Assembly (NCBI GenBank): GCA_031552825.1
Contig: JAVBMD010000026.1
Coordinates: 1 to 64,000 of the forward strand
Origin: WQXF01 sp031552825
GTDB lineage: Bacteria > Bacillota > Clostridia > Christensenellales > Aristaeellaceae
Reading direction: 5' to 3'
Length of the DNA stretch: 64,000 bases
In this document: positions 1 to 6,531 of the stretch, one piece after another
How positions within the stretch are numbered: the first letter of the stretch is position 1
Layout: each line of letters starts with the position of its first letter
The notes under the pieces: model-generated
Database searches by the model: none
What the model was told of the DNA's origin: nothing
Seen by the model: only the letters and a program-made list of their open reading frames with translations
Position numbers and translations under genes: made by a program

Positions 1-68
1 AGAAGTTCTGCACCCCACCTAATCGCAATCCGGTAGGTCATTTCACGGTCCAGCATTTGTTTGGTCAT
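1..68 (-). CDS. 5' end of a small SHOCT-like module protein, cut by window edge
   Basis: An ATG at 68 is preceded by a strong ribosome site (AGGAGGAAGGCAA) and reads MTKQMLDREMTYRIAI before the window ends after 22 codons. It overlaps the last 26 bases of the upstream HTH/zinc-finger gene in another frame, so the two are probably translationally coupled. In Firmicutes, short SHOCT-domain proteins starting MTK often follow such HTH proteins next to a serine recombinase. That pairing is from family knowledge. Only the start is visible here, so the identification is tentative. Confidence 0.45.
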   Translation of the reverse strand, partial: MTKQMLDREMTYRIAIRWGAEL

Positions 69-468
69 TTGCCTTCCTCCTAAAGCGATAATCCATATAA
101 CAGGCAACGCTACAGTATTTCCTCGGCTCTGGCCTCAAAAAAATCGCTTTGCATGACATGCAGATAAGCGGCCGAGCAGTACCAAGTTCTTCTCGATGCG
201 TATTCCACCAAGCATTCCGACAATTGTCCGAACAGAATTTTCGTGGTTTTCCACCTTTGCGCTGGATCAATGTCGAGCCGCATTGCCTGCATCCGCTATC
301 ATCCGATCTATCCCCTTCTTCTTTTGCCTTGCCTACACCGCCTAAACCGTGTCGCTGGCAATGTGCTTTTACCGTATTTTCAGATATCCCAAGTGTGTTG
401 GCGATCCGAGCGTAACTCATGCCAATGCGACGCAAGGCTTTCACTTGTTCCCGCTCCACTGTAGTCAT
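43..468 (-). CDS. HTH protein with two zinc-finger motifs (sigma-70 region 4-like), mobile-module gene
   Basis: This is a 141-residue protein. Residues ~1-40 form a sigma-region-4/LuxR-like helix-turn-helix (IGMSYARIANTLGISENTVK). Two four-cysteine clusters follow: CRQC with CSDNC, ending in a WWNTHRE signature, and CMSC with CSVAC. It probably binds DNA, with zinc shaping the C-terminal half. The ATG at 468 has ribosome site GGGAGGAACGAT. Proteins of this build are often annotated as sigma-70-like and found beside SHOCT proteins and serine recombinases in Firmicute mobile elements. The overlapping next gene fits that module. No recombinase lies inside the window. Its lower GC than the neighbouring genes also suggests transfer. 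The regulatory target is unknown. Confidence 0.72.
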   Translation of the reverse strand: MTTVEREQVKALRRIGMSYARIANTLGISENTVKAHCQRHGLGGVGKAKEEGDRSDDSGCRQCGSTLIQRKGGKPRKFCSDNCRNAWWNTHREELGTARPLICMSCKAIFLRPEPRKYCSVACYMDYRFRRKANDQTNAGP

Positions 469-820
469 ATCGTTCCTCCCTACAAGCTTTTTTCGGAACC
501 ATCATCACTCTTTATTTTATATAATCAAGTTCTTTTTAAGGGCCTATCTCGCGCTAAGATAAATTCATCCGCTTCAAGGGAGGTTGAGTTTGGTGATAGT
601 GCAGATCCCTTCTTCGACAACCTCTTGGAACACTTGCCATTTGGTCTGCTTTAGTCCATATAAAAAGCAGGGCTAGCAAGAGTATTCCTGCCGCCCTGAT
701 TGAGCAAGGAGCAAAATATGAATATAGCATGAATAGGGTTGGTGCTTTATGCGCCACGCACATACCTATCGTCGAAAACCCAAGGAATAATATGCGTATC
801 AAACTTGGCGTGGGTTGCCA

Positions 821-858
821 AAAACCCTTGAAAGCATTGGGCTTTCAAGGGTTTTTTA
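821..858. terminator. Bidirectional intrinsic terminator
   Basis: A perfect 15-bp stem (AAAACCCTTGAAAGC with its complement) has a 5-base loop (836-840). It is followed by T on the plus strand and preceded by A, so it can act in both directions. Confidence 0.8.
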
Positions 859-940
859 TTTGTTCGTTTATATGCTGTTTTTGTCGGTTGGCTTGTGTGG
901 TAGTAGCACACCGTTCCCATCGACAAGAATCACTCGTTGG

Positions 941-970
941 CTCGCAGGTTTTTTCCCCTGCGGGCTTTTT
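941..970 (+). terminator. Intrinsic terminator upstream of the toxin-antitoxin promoter
   Basis: An 8-bp stem CTCGCAGG/CCTGCGGG (one T-G pair) has an 8-base loop and is followed by CTTTTTC. It would insulate the TA operon from upstream transcription. Confidence 0.6.
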
Positions 971-988
971 CTTGCCTATTTTCCAATC

Positions 989-1026
989 TTGACGATTTAG
1001 CGTTTTGATGATAAAATCATGCTAAA
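989..1026 (+). promoter_or_regulatory. Promoter of the toxin-antitoxin operon with possible operator
   Basis: TTGACG (989-994), a 17-base spacer and TAAAAT (1012-1017). The -10 box is framed by the inverted pair TTTAGC (996-1001) and GCTAAA (1021-1026). Such a palindrome is a plausible binding site for Phd-type autorepression. Confidence 0.6.
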
Positions 1027-1047
1027 GAGATTGCTGGGGTGATGAAT

Positions 1048-1326
1048 ATGGCAGATATTCGACCTGTGTCCGACCTGCGCAACAGGTTCGCGGACATTTC
1101 CAAAGCGGTGCACGACAACGAGGACGGGGTGATTCTGACCAAGAACGGATACCCCGACATGGTGGTGCTCAGTTATGAGGCCAACGACCGCCGCCGGTTC
1201 GAGAACCAAGTGTATCTCAAGCTGATGGAGGCGGAGTTGGAGGCGCGCACGACGAAGCAGCGCTTCTCCCATGAGGATGTGTTTGGCGAGCTGTACGCGA
1301 TGCTGCGCAGCGAGGACGCCAAATGA
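1048..1326 (+). CDS. Type II antitoxin, Phd/YefM family
   Basis: A 92-residue protein beginning MADIRPVSDLRNRFADI. The N-terminal half is the Phd/YefM DNA-binding fold (DLRNRFADISKAVHDNEDGVILTKNG). The C-terminal half is charged and would wrap the toxin. The ATG at 1048 is preferred because GGGGTG lies 6 bases upstream; GTG 1039 and ATG 1042 are in frame but badly spaced. It overlaps the toxin gene by 4 bases (ATGA), the classic coupled arrangement. It presumably neutralises the ParE-like toxin and represses the operon with it. Confidence 0.85.
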   Translation: MADIRPVSDLRNRFADISKAVHDNEDGVILTKNGYPDMVVLSYEANDRRRFENQVYLKLMEAELEARTTKQRFSHEDVFGELYAMLRSEDAK

Positions 1327-1637
1327 AGTACGCGCTCAGCTACCTGCCCGCCGCGCGGGAGGACTTGCGCGCTGTGGTAAAATACCTCATAGATGAGTAC
1401 GGCGCGGATGACGCCGCCGAAAACCTGCTTCGGGAGATCGACCAGCGCATCGCGCACCTAGCGGACTATCCGTACGCGCATCCGCTGTATCCATCCCCGA
1501 TGCGTTTGCCAGTGGAAGTGCGGTATCTGCCAGTGAAGCGCTACGTTGTGTTTTACACGGTGCTGGAGCCGGAACACATCGTGGAAATCCGGCGTGTGAT
1601 CTACATGCGGATGGACATTACGACGCCAAGGCACTGA
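1323..1637 (+). CDS. Type II toxin, ParE/RelE superfamily
   Basis: A 104-residue protein with the ParE/RelE fold: N-terminal strand YALSYLPAAREDLRAVVKYLIDEYG, helical pair, then VRYLPVKRYVVFYTV and a final strand HIVEIRRVIYMRMD. The pattern AREDLRAVVKYL and the basic C-terminus fit the ParE-like branch. Whether it poisons gyrase (ParE) or cleaves mRNA (RelE) cannot be settled from sequence. It starts within the antitoxin stop codon (ATGA). A terminator hairpin begins 10 bases after its stop. Confidence 0.85.
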   Translation: MKYALSYLPAAREDLRAVVKYLIDEYGADDAAENLLREIDQRIAHLADYPYAHPLYPSPMRLPVEVRYLPVKRYVVFYTVLEPEHIVEIRRVIYMRMDITTPRH

Positions 1638-1646
1638 GGAATCTTG

Positions 1647-1671
1647 GAAGCGTCCCGACAAGGGACGCTTC
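1647..1671. terminator. Left copy of a duplicated terminator hairpin flanking repeat copy 1
   Basis: A perfect 10-bp stem GAAGCGTCCC/GGGACGCTTC with loop GACAA. No T tract follows, because the 140-bp element begins directly. The near-identical right copy is at 1810-1834. Confidence 0.7.
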
Positions 1672-1810
1672 AGACCGTCGAAAAACGCCCATCTGCGGGT
1701 TCAGCCCAGCGCGCGCCTTGTCGGCGTACCAGTGTACGCCTCCTGCGGACACGCTTGTGCTTCGCCCACATCTGGACATTTCTCGACGGTCTGACTTTGT
1801 TGATAGCCTG
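1671..1810 (+). repeat. 140-bp inverted-repeat element, copy 1
   Basis: It runs from CAGACCGTCGAAAAACG to TTGTTGATAGCCTG. The outer ends are imperfect inverted repeats (CAGACCGTCG against CGACGGTCTG, continuing for ~28 bases). An inner perfect hairpin GGCGTAC/GTACGCC sits at the centre, and a 17-base tail ACTTTGTTGATAGCCTG follows the right inverted repeat. It differs from copies 2 and 3 at only a few positions. It lies between the convergent TA operon and the XRE gene. No protein is encoded. Confidence 0.92.
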
Positions 1811-1840
1811 AAGCGTCTCGATAAGGGGCGCTTCCTTTAT
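1810..1840 (+). terminator. Right copy of the duplicated terminator hairpin, repeat copy 1
   Basis: GAAGCGTCTC/GGGGCGCTTC with loop GATAA, followed by CTTTAT. It matches the left hairpin at 21 of 25 positions. The stem differences keep pairing as T-G pairs. Confidence 0.7.
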
Positions 1841-1945
1841 GCCAATTTCAAGTGTAGCACGATACGCTCTTTCTTGTTAGGCGCAGATGAAGATGAATTA
1901 GACGCTTACTTTTCAGGCAGGCTTTCGCTATGGATGCGACGATCA

Positions 1946-2683
1946 CTATAACGCAATCTCCACGCGCACCGCGCGCCCGGTGAACGTGACATCATGCACC
2001 GAGCGCGGTTCGGCCACATACTCGCGATCAAAGGATTGCAGCAGCACGGTGGAGGCGTCCAGCTTGCGCACCTTGCGCAGCGCGCGCTGCCCCTTGTGCT
2101 CTACCAGCATAATGGCATCCTCAATCGGGCTTTGCGTCGGCACCATCAGCACCAAGTCCCCGGCCAGCACGCGAAAGCCGCGCATGCTGTCGTCCGGCGC
2201 GAGGAAGTAGAACACCTTATCCGGCGCGCCGCCCTCGATGCGCCCGTTCTCGATGGGCAAAAGCCGCCGCTCGGTGATTGCCCAAGCGGCGTTGTACACC
2301 GGCACCGACTTGAGCACGCCGCTGAGCGCGTCCAGCCAGATGCCGGAGGCGGTGCCCTCTTCGCTGCTGGCGGAGGCAACGCGGCGAGCTTCCGGCTCCG
2401 GCGCGGGCGCTTGCGGACGGGGTTGGGCGGGCTGCGGCGCGAGGCGAATGGTCTCCAGATCCACGGCGGCGGCGATCTCGTCGAGGGTAAAGTCCGCCTC
2501 ATTGTGTTCGCGCAGGCCGATGGATTTCAGGATGCGGCGCGCCTGATCGTCGGCGATGATGCGCTTTCCGCTCTCCACCTCTAGCAGGTATTTTTCGGTA
2601 ACCCCGCATTTTTTTGCCACCTGCTTGGGCGTCATGCGCTGGCGGGTGCGCTCGAGCAAAATCAGATCTCCTAAACGACTCAT
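1946..2683 (-). CDS. XRE-family regulator with S24/LexA-like C-terminal domain
   Basis: A 245-residue protein. The N-terminal helix-turn-helix spans residues ~6-55 (RQRMTPKQVAKKCGVTEKYL). A Pro/Ala/Glu-rich linker follows (~80-115). The C-terminal domain resembles S24 peptidases/CI repressors: PDDSMRGFRVLAGDLVLM around the would-be nucleophile serine, and RALRKVRKL near the lysine position. Such proteins repress their own or prophage promoters, and some are cleaved on DNA damage. Whether this one autocleaves is unclear because the usual Ala/Cys-Gly cleavage site is not obvious. ATG 2683 has ribosome site GGGAGGG. A palindrome over its own promoter suggests autoregulation. Confidence 0.75.
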   Translation of the reverse strand: MSRLGDLILLERTRQRMTPKQVAKKCGVTEKYLLEVESGKRIIADDQARRILKSIGLREHNEADFTLDEIAAAVDLETIRLAPQPAQPRPQAPAPEPEARRVASASSEEGTASGIWLDALSGVLKSVPVYNAAWAITERRLLPIENGRIEGGAPDKVFYFLAPDDSMRGFRVLAGDLVLMVPTQSPIEDAIMLVEHKGQRALRKVRKLDASTVLLQSFDREYVAEPRSVHDVTFTGRAVRVEIAL

Positions 2684-2704
2684 CGTAGTCCCTCCCGTTT
2701 GAAC

Positions 2705-2723
2705 GTAGCCATAGTATAGCTAC
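2705..2723 (-). promoter_or_regulatory. Palindromic operator over the XRE gene's -10 box
   Basis: GTAGC, 9 bases, GCTAC, with inner ATA/TAT symmetry: 16 of 18 positions are symmetric around 2714. On the minus strand it contains TATACT, a likely -10 for the XRE gene. A repressor bound here would block its own transcription. Confidence 0.5.
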
Positions 2724-2755
2724 TTTTGCGCACGGAGGCAAGCGGGGATGCGTGG

Positions 2756-2784
2756 TTGACAAAGCCTGCCTGCTTCGGTACGAT
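2756..2784 (+). promoter_or_regulatory. Promoter of the secreted TPR gene
   Basis: TTGACA (2756-2761), a 17-base spacer, TACGAT (2779-2784). The start codon follows 29 bases downstream behind AAAGGAGAG. Confidence 0.75.
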
Positions 2785-2813
2785 GAAAAAAACCTACAAA
2801 GGAGAGATCACCA

Positions 2814-3686
2814 ATGAAACGACGTTTGATAGCGATAGTTCTGATGCTCTGCGCGCTGTCGGGCAGCATTCGCATTGCGCATGCGGAGGATAATTCTTAC
2901 GCAGACGGGATTGCTCAGCATATTCGAGCTGGCGACATGGAGCGCGCCATCGCCGAAGCGGACAAAGCGATGCTGGCTTTGCGTGCAGAGTATCCGCCGG
3001 AGCAGCGCCCGCAGCATTGCTTCCGCGACCAAGCCAGCGCCTTGCTCTTTGCGCAATTGAACACCGAGGAGTACGACGAAGTTCCCTATGATTTTGCGTT
3101 TGTGCCGTATTTGAAGGCCTATGCGCTGTTGGAACTCGATCGGCCGGAGGAGGCAATTGGCGCGCTCAAAGAGGCGATCGCCTTGGATCCCACCGGCCCG
3201 TTTATTCGATTTGAATTGATCGCGAATTATGAAAAAATGCGGATGCTGGACGCGGTGGAGCAGGAGATCAGGGATCTGTGGCCGCTGCTAATCTATCCGG
3301 AGGATTTTGCAAAATACTATCGCCGAATGGGCTTCTGGCTCATTGAGCAAAATGCGCACGCGCAGGCGCGGCACTATTTCATTTACAGCTTGGTCCTAGA
3401 AAACAACGATTTGGCGTGGAACGAGCTGGCATATATTGACCAGCAGCTCGGCGAAAAGGTGGCTGACAAACTATCGGATGAGGACGAGCGTGACAAGCTC
3501 ACGCATTTGGCCATCGAGACCGTGACGGCGGACGGGCAAGGGTTGGAACTGAGCGATGCGCAGAAGAGCGTAATGCTCTCGATTGCGTTGATGGAGAATA
3601 TTGAAGGCAAGCAGGATATGGCGAACGCCATGATGCGTTTCGCGCTCCTCAATGAGAATCTCCAGTTGCCGCTTTCCGCGCCTTGA
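2814..3686 (+). CDS. Secreted tetratricopeptide-repeat protein of unknown role
   Basis: A 290-residue protein. Residues 1-24 are a type I signal peptide (MKRRLIAIVLMLCALSG, predicted cleavage AHA/ED). The mature part is helical with TPR-like units, clearest at FVPYLKAYALLELDRPEEAI (~residues 98-125) and at the repeat following GFWLIEQNAHAQARHYF. TPRs mediate protein contacts. No catalytic motif is seen. It has its own promoter and sits alone between a divergent regulator and the NifU-like operon. Its GC is slightly lower than its neighbours. Confidence 0.65.
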   Translation: MKRRLIAIVLMLCALSGSIRIAHAEDNSYADGIAQHIRAGDMERAIAEADKAMLALRAEYPPEQRPQHCFRDQASALLFAQLNTEEYDEVPYDFAFVPYLKAYALLELDRPEEAIGALKEAIALDPTGPFIRFELIANYEKMRMLDAVEQEIRDLWPLLIYPEDFAKYYRRMGFWLIEQNAHAQARHYFIYSLVLENNDLAWNELAYIDQQLGEKVADKLSDEDERDKLTHLAIETVTADGQGLELSDAQKSVMLSIALMENIEGKQDMANAMMRFALLNENLQLPLSAP

Positions 3687-3689
3687 AAC

Positions 3690-3726
3690 GGAAGAATGCC
3701 GTGCTTTTCTTTGCGCAGATTCTTCC
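3690..3726 (+). terminator. Possible terminator hairpin after the TPR gene
   Basis: GGAAGAAT (3690-3697) pairs with ATTCTTCC (3719-3726) around a 21-base loop. No clear T tract follows, so function is uncertain. A TATACT box at 3746-3751 downstream may be the -10 of the next operon. Confidence 0.35.
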
Positions 3727-3808
3727 TATCGGGCGCAAGCTATGGTATACTATGACCGTTTGGGACAATAAATACAACGCTTGATCGGACAAGGAGGAAG
3801 CTACGAGT

Positions 3809-4501
3809 ATGCAATTTTCCAGAGAAGTGGAAGAAATGATTTGCGTAGCCAAGGGCTGCAACCACGGCCCCGCGCCCATTCCCGAAGAGGGCAGATGGGT
3901 ACAATCGCGCGAGGTGAAGGACATTTCCGGCTTGACCCACGGCGTGGGCTGGTGCGCGCCGCAGCAGGGCGCTTGCAAGCTGACCCTCAACGTGAAGGAC
4001 GGCATCATTCAGGAGGCGCTGGTGGAGACCATCGGCTGCTCCGGCATGACCCACTCCGCCGCTATGGCCGCCGAAATTCTGCCCGGCAAAACCGTGCTGG
4101 AGGCGCTCAATACCGATCTGGTGTGCGACGCCATCAATACCGCCATGCGCGAGCTGTTCCTGCAGATCGCCTACGGCCGTACCCAGAGCGCCTTCTCCGA
4201 GGACGGCCTGCCGGTCGGCGCCGGTTTGGAGGATTTGGGCAAGGGTCTGCGCTCGCAGGTTGGCACCATGTACGGCACGCTGGCCAAGGGGCCGCGCTTC
4301 TTGGAGATGGCCGAGGGCTACGTGCTCAAGATCGCCTTGGACGAGAACAAGGAGATCATCGGCTATCAGTTCGTACACATGGGCAAGATGATGGAAGCCA
4401 TCAAGAAGGGTGTCGACCCCAAGGAAGCCTACGAAAAGAACGTCGGCACCTATGGGCGCTTCGCGGAAGCCGCATCCTACGTTGATCCGCGGCATCAGTA
4501 A
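3809..4501 (+). CDS. NifU-N-like iron-sulfur scaffold protein paired with GGGtGRT
   Basis: A 230-residue protein. The central part aligns with the NifU/IscU fold: WCAPQQGACKLTLNVKDG, then ETIGCSGMTHSAAMAAEILPGKT. Cysteines occur at MICVAKGC (N-terminus), WCAPQQGAC, IGCSG and LVCDA, enough to hold an Fe-S cluster. It is longer than a simple scaffold (~130 residues), with a C-terminal extension ending at a short acidic region. It is immediately followed by the GGGtGRT gene (17 bases), the standard partnership of this family in Clostridia. Start ATG 3809 has AAGGAGGAAG. It probably delivers or holds a cluster for its partner. The pathway is not established. Confidence 0.8.
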   Translation: MQFSREVEEMICVAKGCNHGPAPIPEEGRWVQSREVKDISGLTHGVGWCAPQQGACKLTLNVKDGIIQEALVETIGCSGMTHSAAMAAEILPGKTVLEALNTDLVCDAINTAMRELFLQIAYGRTQSAFSEDGLPVGAGLEDLGKGLRSQVGTMYGTLAKGPRFLEMAEGYVLKIALDENKEIIGYQFVHMGKMMEAIKKGVDPKEAYEKNVGTYGRFAEAASYVDPRHQ

Positions 4502-4518
4502 GAAGGAGGCGATTGAAG

Positions 4519-5517
4519 ATGGCAACTTTTGAAGGATACGAGAGAAGAATCGCCAAGATCGAAAAGACGCTGGCGGAATATGGCTTCAAGACATTGGATG
4601 AAGTCAAGGATTATTTGCTGAGCAAGGGCGTTGACGTCGACCCCGTCGTTCGCGGCATCCAGCCCATCGCCTTTGAAAACGCCGTGTGGGCGTACATACT
4701 GGGCGCGGGCATCGCCGTCAAGAAGGGCATCAAGAACGCCGCCGACGCCGCCGAGGCCATTGGCCTAGGCTTGCAGGCCTTCTGCATCCCCGGCTCGGTC
4801 GCCGATCAGCGCGAGGTGGGCATCGGCCACGGCAATCTGGGCGCGATGCTGCTGCGCGAGGAGACCAAGTGCTTCGCTTTTTTAGCCGGGCATGAGTCCT
4901 TCGCCGCCGCCGAGGGCGCCATCGGCATCGCCCGCACGGCCAACAAGGTGCGCAAGGAGCCGTTGCGCGTCATCCTCAACGGTTTGGGCAAGGACGCCGC
5001 CTACATCATCTCCCGCATCAACGGCTTCACGTACGTGCAGACCCAGTACGATTACGCCACCGGCGCGCTCAACATCGTGCAGGAGAAGGCGTTCTCCAAC
5101 GGCGAGAAGGCCAAGGTGCGCTGCTACGGCTGCGACGACGTCAACGAGGGCGTGGCCATCATGCGGCACGAGCAGGTGGACGTGTCCATCACCGGCAACT
5201 CCACCAATCCCACCCGCTTCCAGCATCCGGTGGCCGGAACGTACAAGAAATGGTCGGTGGAGAACGGCAAGAAGTACTTCTCCGTGGCCTCCGGCGGCGG
5301 CACCGGCCGCACGCTGCATCCGGACAATATGGCTGCTGGCCCCGCCTCCTACGGCATGACCGACACCATGGGCCGCATGCACTCCGATGCGCAATTCGCC
5401 GGCAGCTCCTCCGTGCCTGCGCACGTGGAGATGATGGGCCTGATCGGCATGGGCAACAACCCGATGGTCGGCGCGACGGTTGCCGTCGCGGTGGCGATCG
5501 AGGAAGCGAGCAAGTAA
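4519..5517 (+). CDS. GGGtGRT family protein
   Basis: A 332-residue protein carrying the family signature GGGTGRT (in VASGGGTGRTLHPDN) and a Gly/Met-rich C-terminus (GLIGMGNNPMVGATVAVAVA). The family is widespread in anaerobes and almost always follows a NifU-like gene. I know of no settled biochemical role. ATG 4519 is chosen because AAGGAGG ends 9 bases upstream; an in-frame TTG at 4513 is only 3 bases from it. The protein has no signal peptide or clear membrane segment, so it is cytosolic. A terminator hairpin and a copy of the 140-bp element follow. Confidence 0.88.
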   Translation: MATFEGYERRIAKIEKTLAEYGFKTLDEVKDYLLSKGVDVDPVVRGIQPIAFENAVWAYILGAGIAVKKGIKNAADAAEAIGLGLQAFCIPGSVADQREVGIGHGNLGAMLLREETKCFAFLAGHESFAAAEGAIGIARTANKVRKEPLRVILNGLGKDAAYIISRINGFTYVQTQYDYATGALNIVQEKAFSNGEKAKVRCYGCDDVNEGVAIMRHEQVDVSITGNSTNPTRFQHPVAGTYKKWSVENGKKYFSVASGGGTGRTLHPDNMAAGPASYGMTDTMGRMHSDAQFAGSSSVPAHVEMMGLIGMGNNPMVGATVAVAVAIEEASK

Positions 5518-5564
5518 CAGACGCCGCGGTAAGCGCGTTTCGGATCCGTGTTCCTACAGAAAAA

Positions 5565-5594
5565 ACCGCTTTGTGATGAATGTCACAAGGCGGT
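5565..5594 (-). terminator. Left copy of the duplicated terminator hairpin, repeat copy 2
   Basis: A 12-bp stem ACCGCTTTGTGA/TCACAAGGCGGT with a 6-base loop, preceded by AAAAAA (a T tract for minus-strand transcripts). The repeat element begins at the next base. Confidence 0.75.
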
Positions 5595-5734
5595 CAGACC
5601 GTCGATAAACGCCCATCTGCGGGTTCAGCCCAGCGCGCGCCTAGTCGGCGTACCAGTGTACGCCTCCTGCGGACACGCTTGTGCTTCGCCCACATCTGGA
5701 CATTTCTCGACGGTCTTACTTTGTTGATAGCCTG
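5595..5734 (+). repeat. 140-bp inverted-repeat element, copy 2
   Basis: Same element as at 1671-1810 with three substitutions (ATAAACG, CTAG, CTTAC). Both sides carry the same 30-base terminator hairpin (29 of 30 identical), so the hairpin looks duplicated by the insertion. It lies between the convergent GGGtGRT and TIM-barrel genes. Confidence 0.92.
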
Positions 5735-5770
5735 ACCGCTTTGTGATGAAAGTCACAAGGCGGTTCTTTT
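5735..5770 (+). terminator. Right copy of the duplicated terminator hairpin, repeat copy 2
   Basis: Identical to 5565-5594 except one loop base, followed by TCTTTT, so it retains plus-strand terminator function. Confidence 0.75.
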
Positions 5771-5787
5771 CTAAGGATGCTGCGGCG

Positions 5788-6531
5788 CTACTTCAGCAGA
5801 TTCCGCAATGCCGCGACGTTCTTGGCCAACGCGTCAAATACCGGCGTGGTGAAGGCTTCCTGCTCCACAATCAGCCCGCGATCCAGCGTGCCCGCCTCGC
5901 GCAGTGCGGCGATGATGCCCGCAAAGTTCACCACGCCCTCGCCGATGCAGGCGTTGACGTCGTGCGGATCGCGCGTGGCATAGTCGGCGTTGATATCCTT
6001 GGTATGGATGGGGCCAGCCTTGGCGCCCAAGCCGCGAATATAGGCCAGCGGATCCACACCGGCCTTTTGCACCCATGCCGTGTCGATTTCGTAAATGCCG
6101 TCCACGCCGTCCATCACGATTTCCAGCGCGTAGCGCCCATCGATGCGTTCGAACTCCTGCCAGTGGTTGTGATAGCCGATGGTGATGCCTTCGGCGGCAA
6201 ATACCGGTGCGGCGGCTTTGAGCTGCGCGTTGACCGCAAGGCAAGCCGCCAGCGTTTCGGTGGGCGCATAGGGAACGATCACGTAACGCAGACCCAACTC
6301 GGCGGCAAAGCGCGCCAACTCCTGCGGGTTTTGGTCGACGCGCGCGTGTACCGAATACGGCTCCAAACCGATATCCGCCAGCGCGGCCTTGAGCTCACCG
6401 GCGCTGTGCCCGTAAAACCCGGCAAATTCCACGCAGTCATACCCCGCCTGCTTTACCTTCTCCAGCCCGCCGAAAAAGTCTTGCTCCAATTGCTCTCGGA
6501 TGGAATAGAGTTGCAGCCCGATCTTGGTCAT
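5788..6531 (-). CDS. Xylose-isomerase-like TIM-barrel sugar isomerase/epimerase
   Basis: A 247-residue protein starting MTKIGLQLYSIREQLEQDF. Motifs of the AP-endonuclease-2/xylose isomerase-like barrel are present: YDCVEFAGFYG, GITIGYHNHWQEF (metal-binding His/Glu), YEIDTAWVQKAG and GPIHTKDIN (His ligand), with EQEAF near the end. These enzymes isomerise or epimerise sugars or inositol derivatives. The substrate is not predictable here. The start at 6531 has AGGAGG and overlaps the DUF1836 stop by 4 bases (ATGA). Longer in-frame starts upstream would run deep into that gene and are rejected. Confidence 0.85.
   Translation of the reverse strand: MTKIGLQLYSIREQLEQDFFGGLEKVKQAGYDCVEFAGFYGHSAGELKAALADIGLEPYSVHARVDQNPQELARFAAELGLRYVIVPYAPTETLAACLAVNAQLKAAAPVFAAEGITIGYHNHWQEFERIDGRYALEIVMDGVDGIYEIDTAWVQKAGVDPLAYIRGLGAKAGPIHTKDINADYATRDPHDVNACIGEGVVNFAGIIAALREAGTLDRGLIVEQEAFTTPVFDALAKNVAALRNLLK

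Larger units (their letters stand above)
469..988. other. AT-richer intergenic stretch without a convincing gene
   Basis: This is about 520 bases between the module gene and the toxin-antitoxin promoter. It holds two intrinsic terminators (listed separately) and no reading frame with both a ribosome site and recognisable protein character. It may be the boundary of the mobile module, since base composition changes to the GC-rich pattern of the rest of the window just after it. Confidence 0.5.

Noticed and set aside
554..802. An 82-codon minus-strand frame upstream of the module gene
   Set aside because: There is no ribosome site and no recognisable sequence. A fragment of an old recombinase tail is conceivable but unsupported.
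1718..1951. A 77-codon frame across the 140-bp element
   Set aside because: It runs through the inverted repeat and terminator. The corresponding frames in copies 2 and 3 are not maintained, so the element is non-coding.
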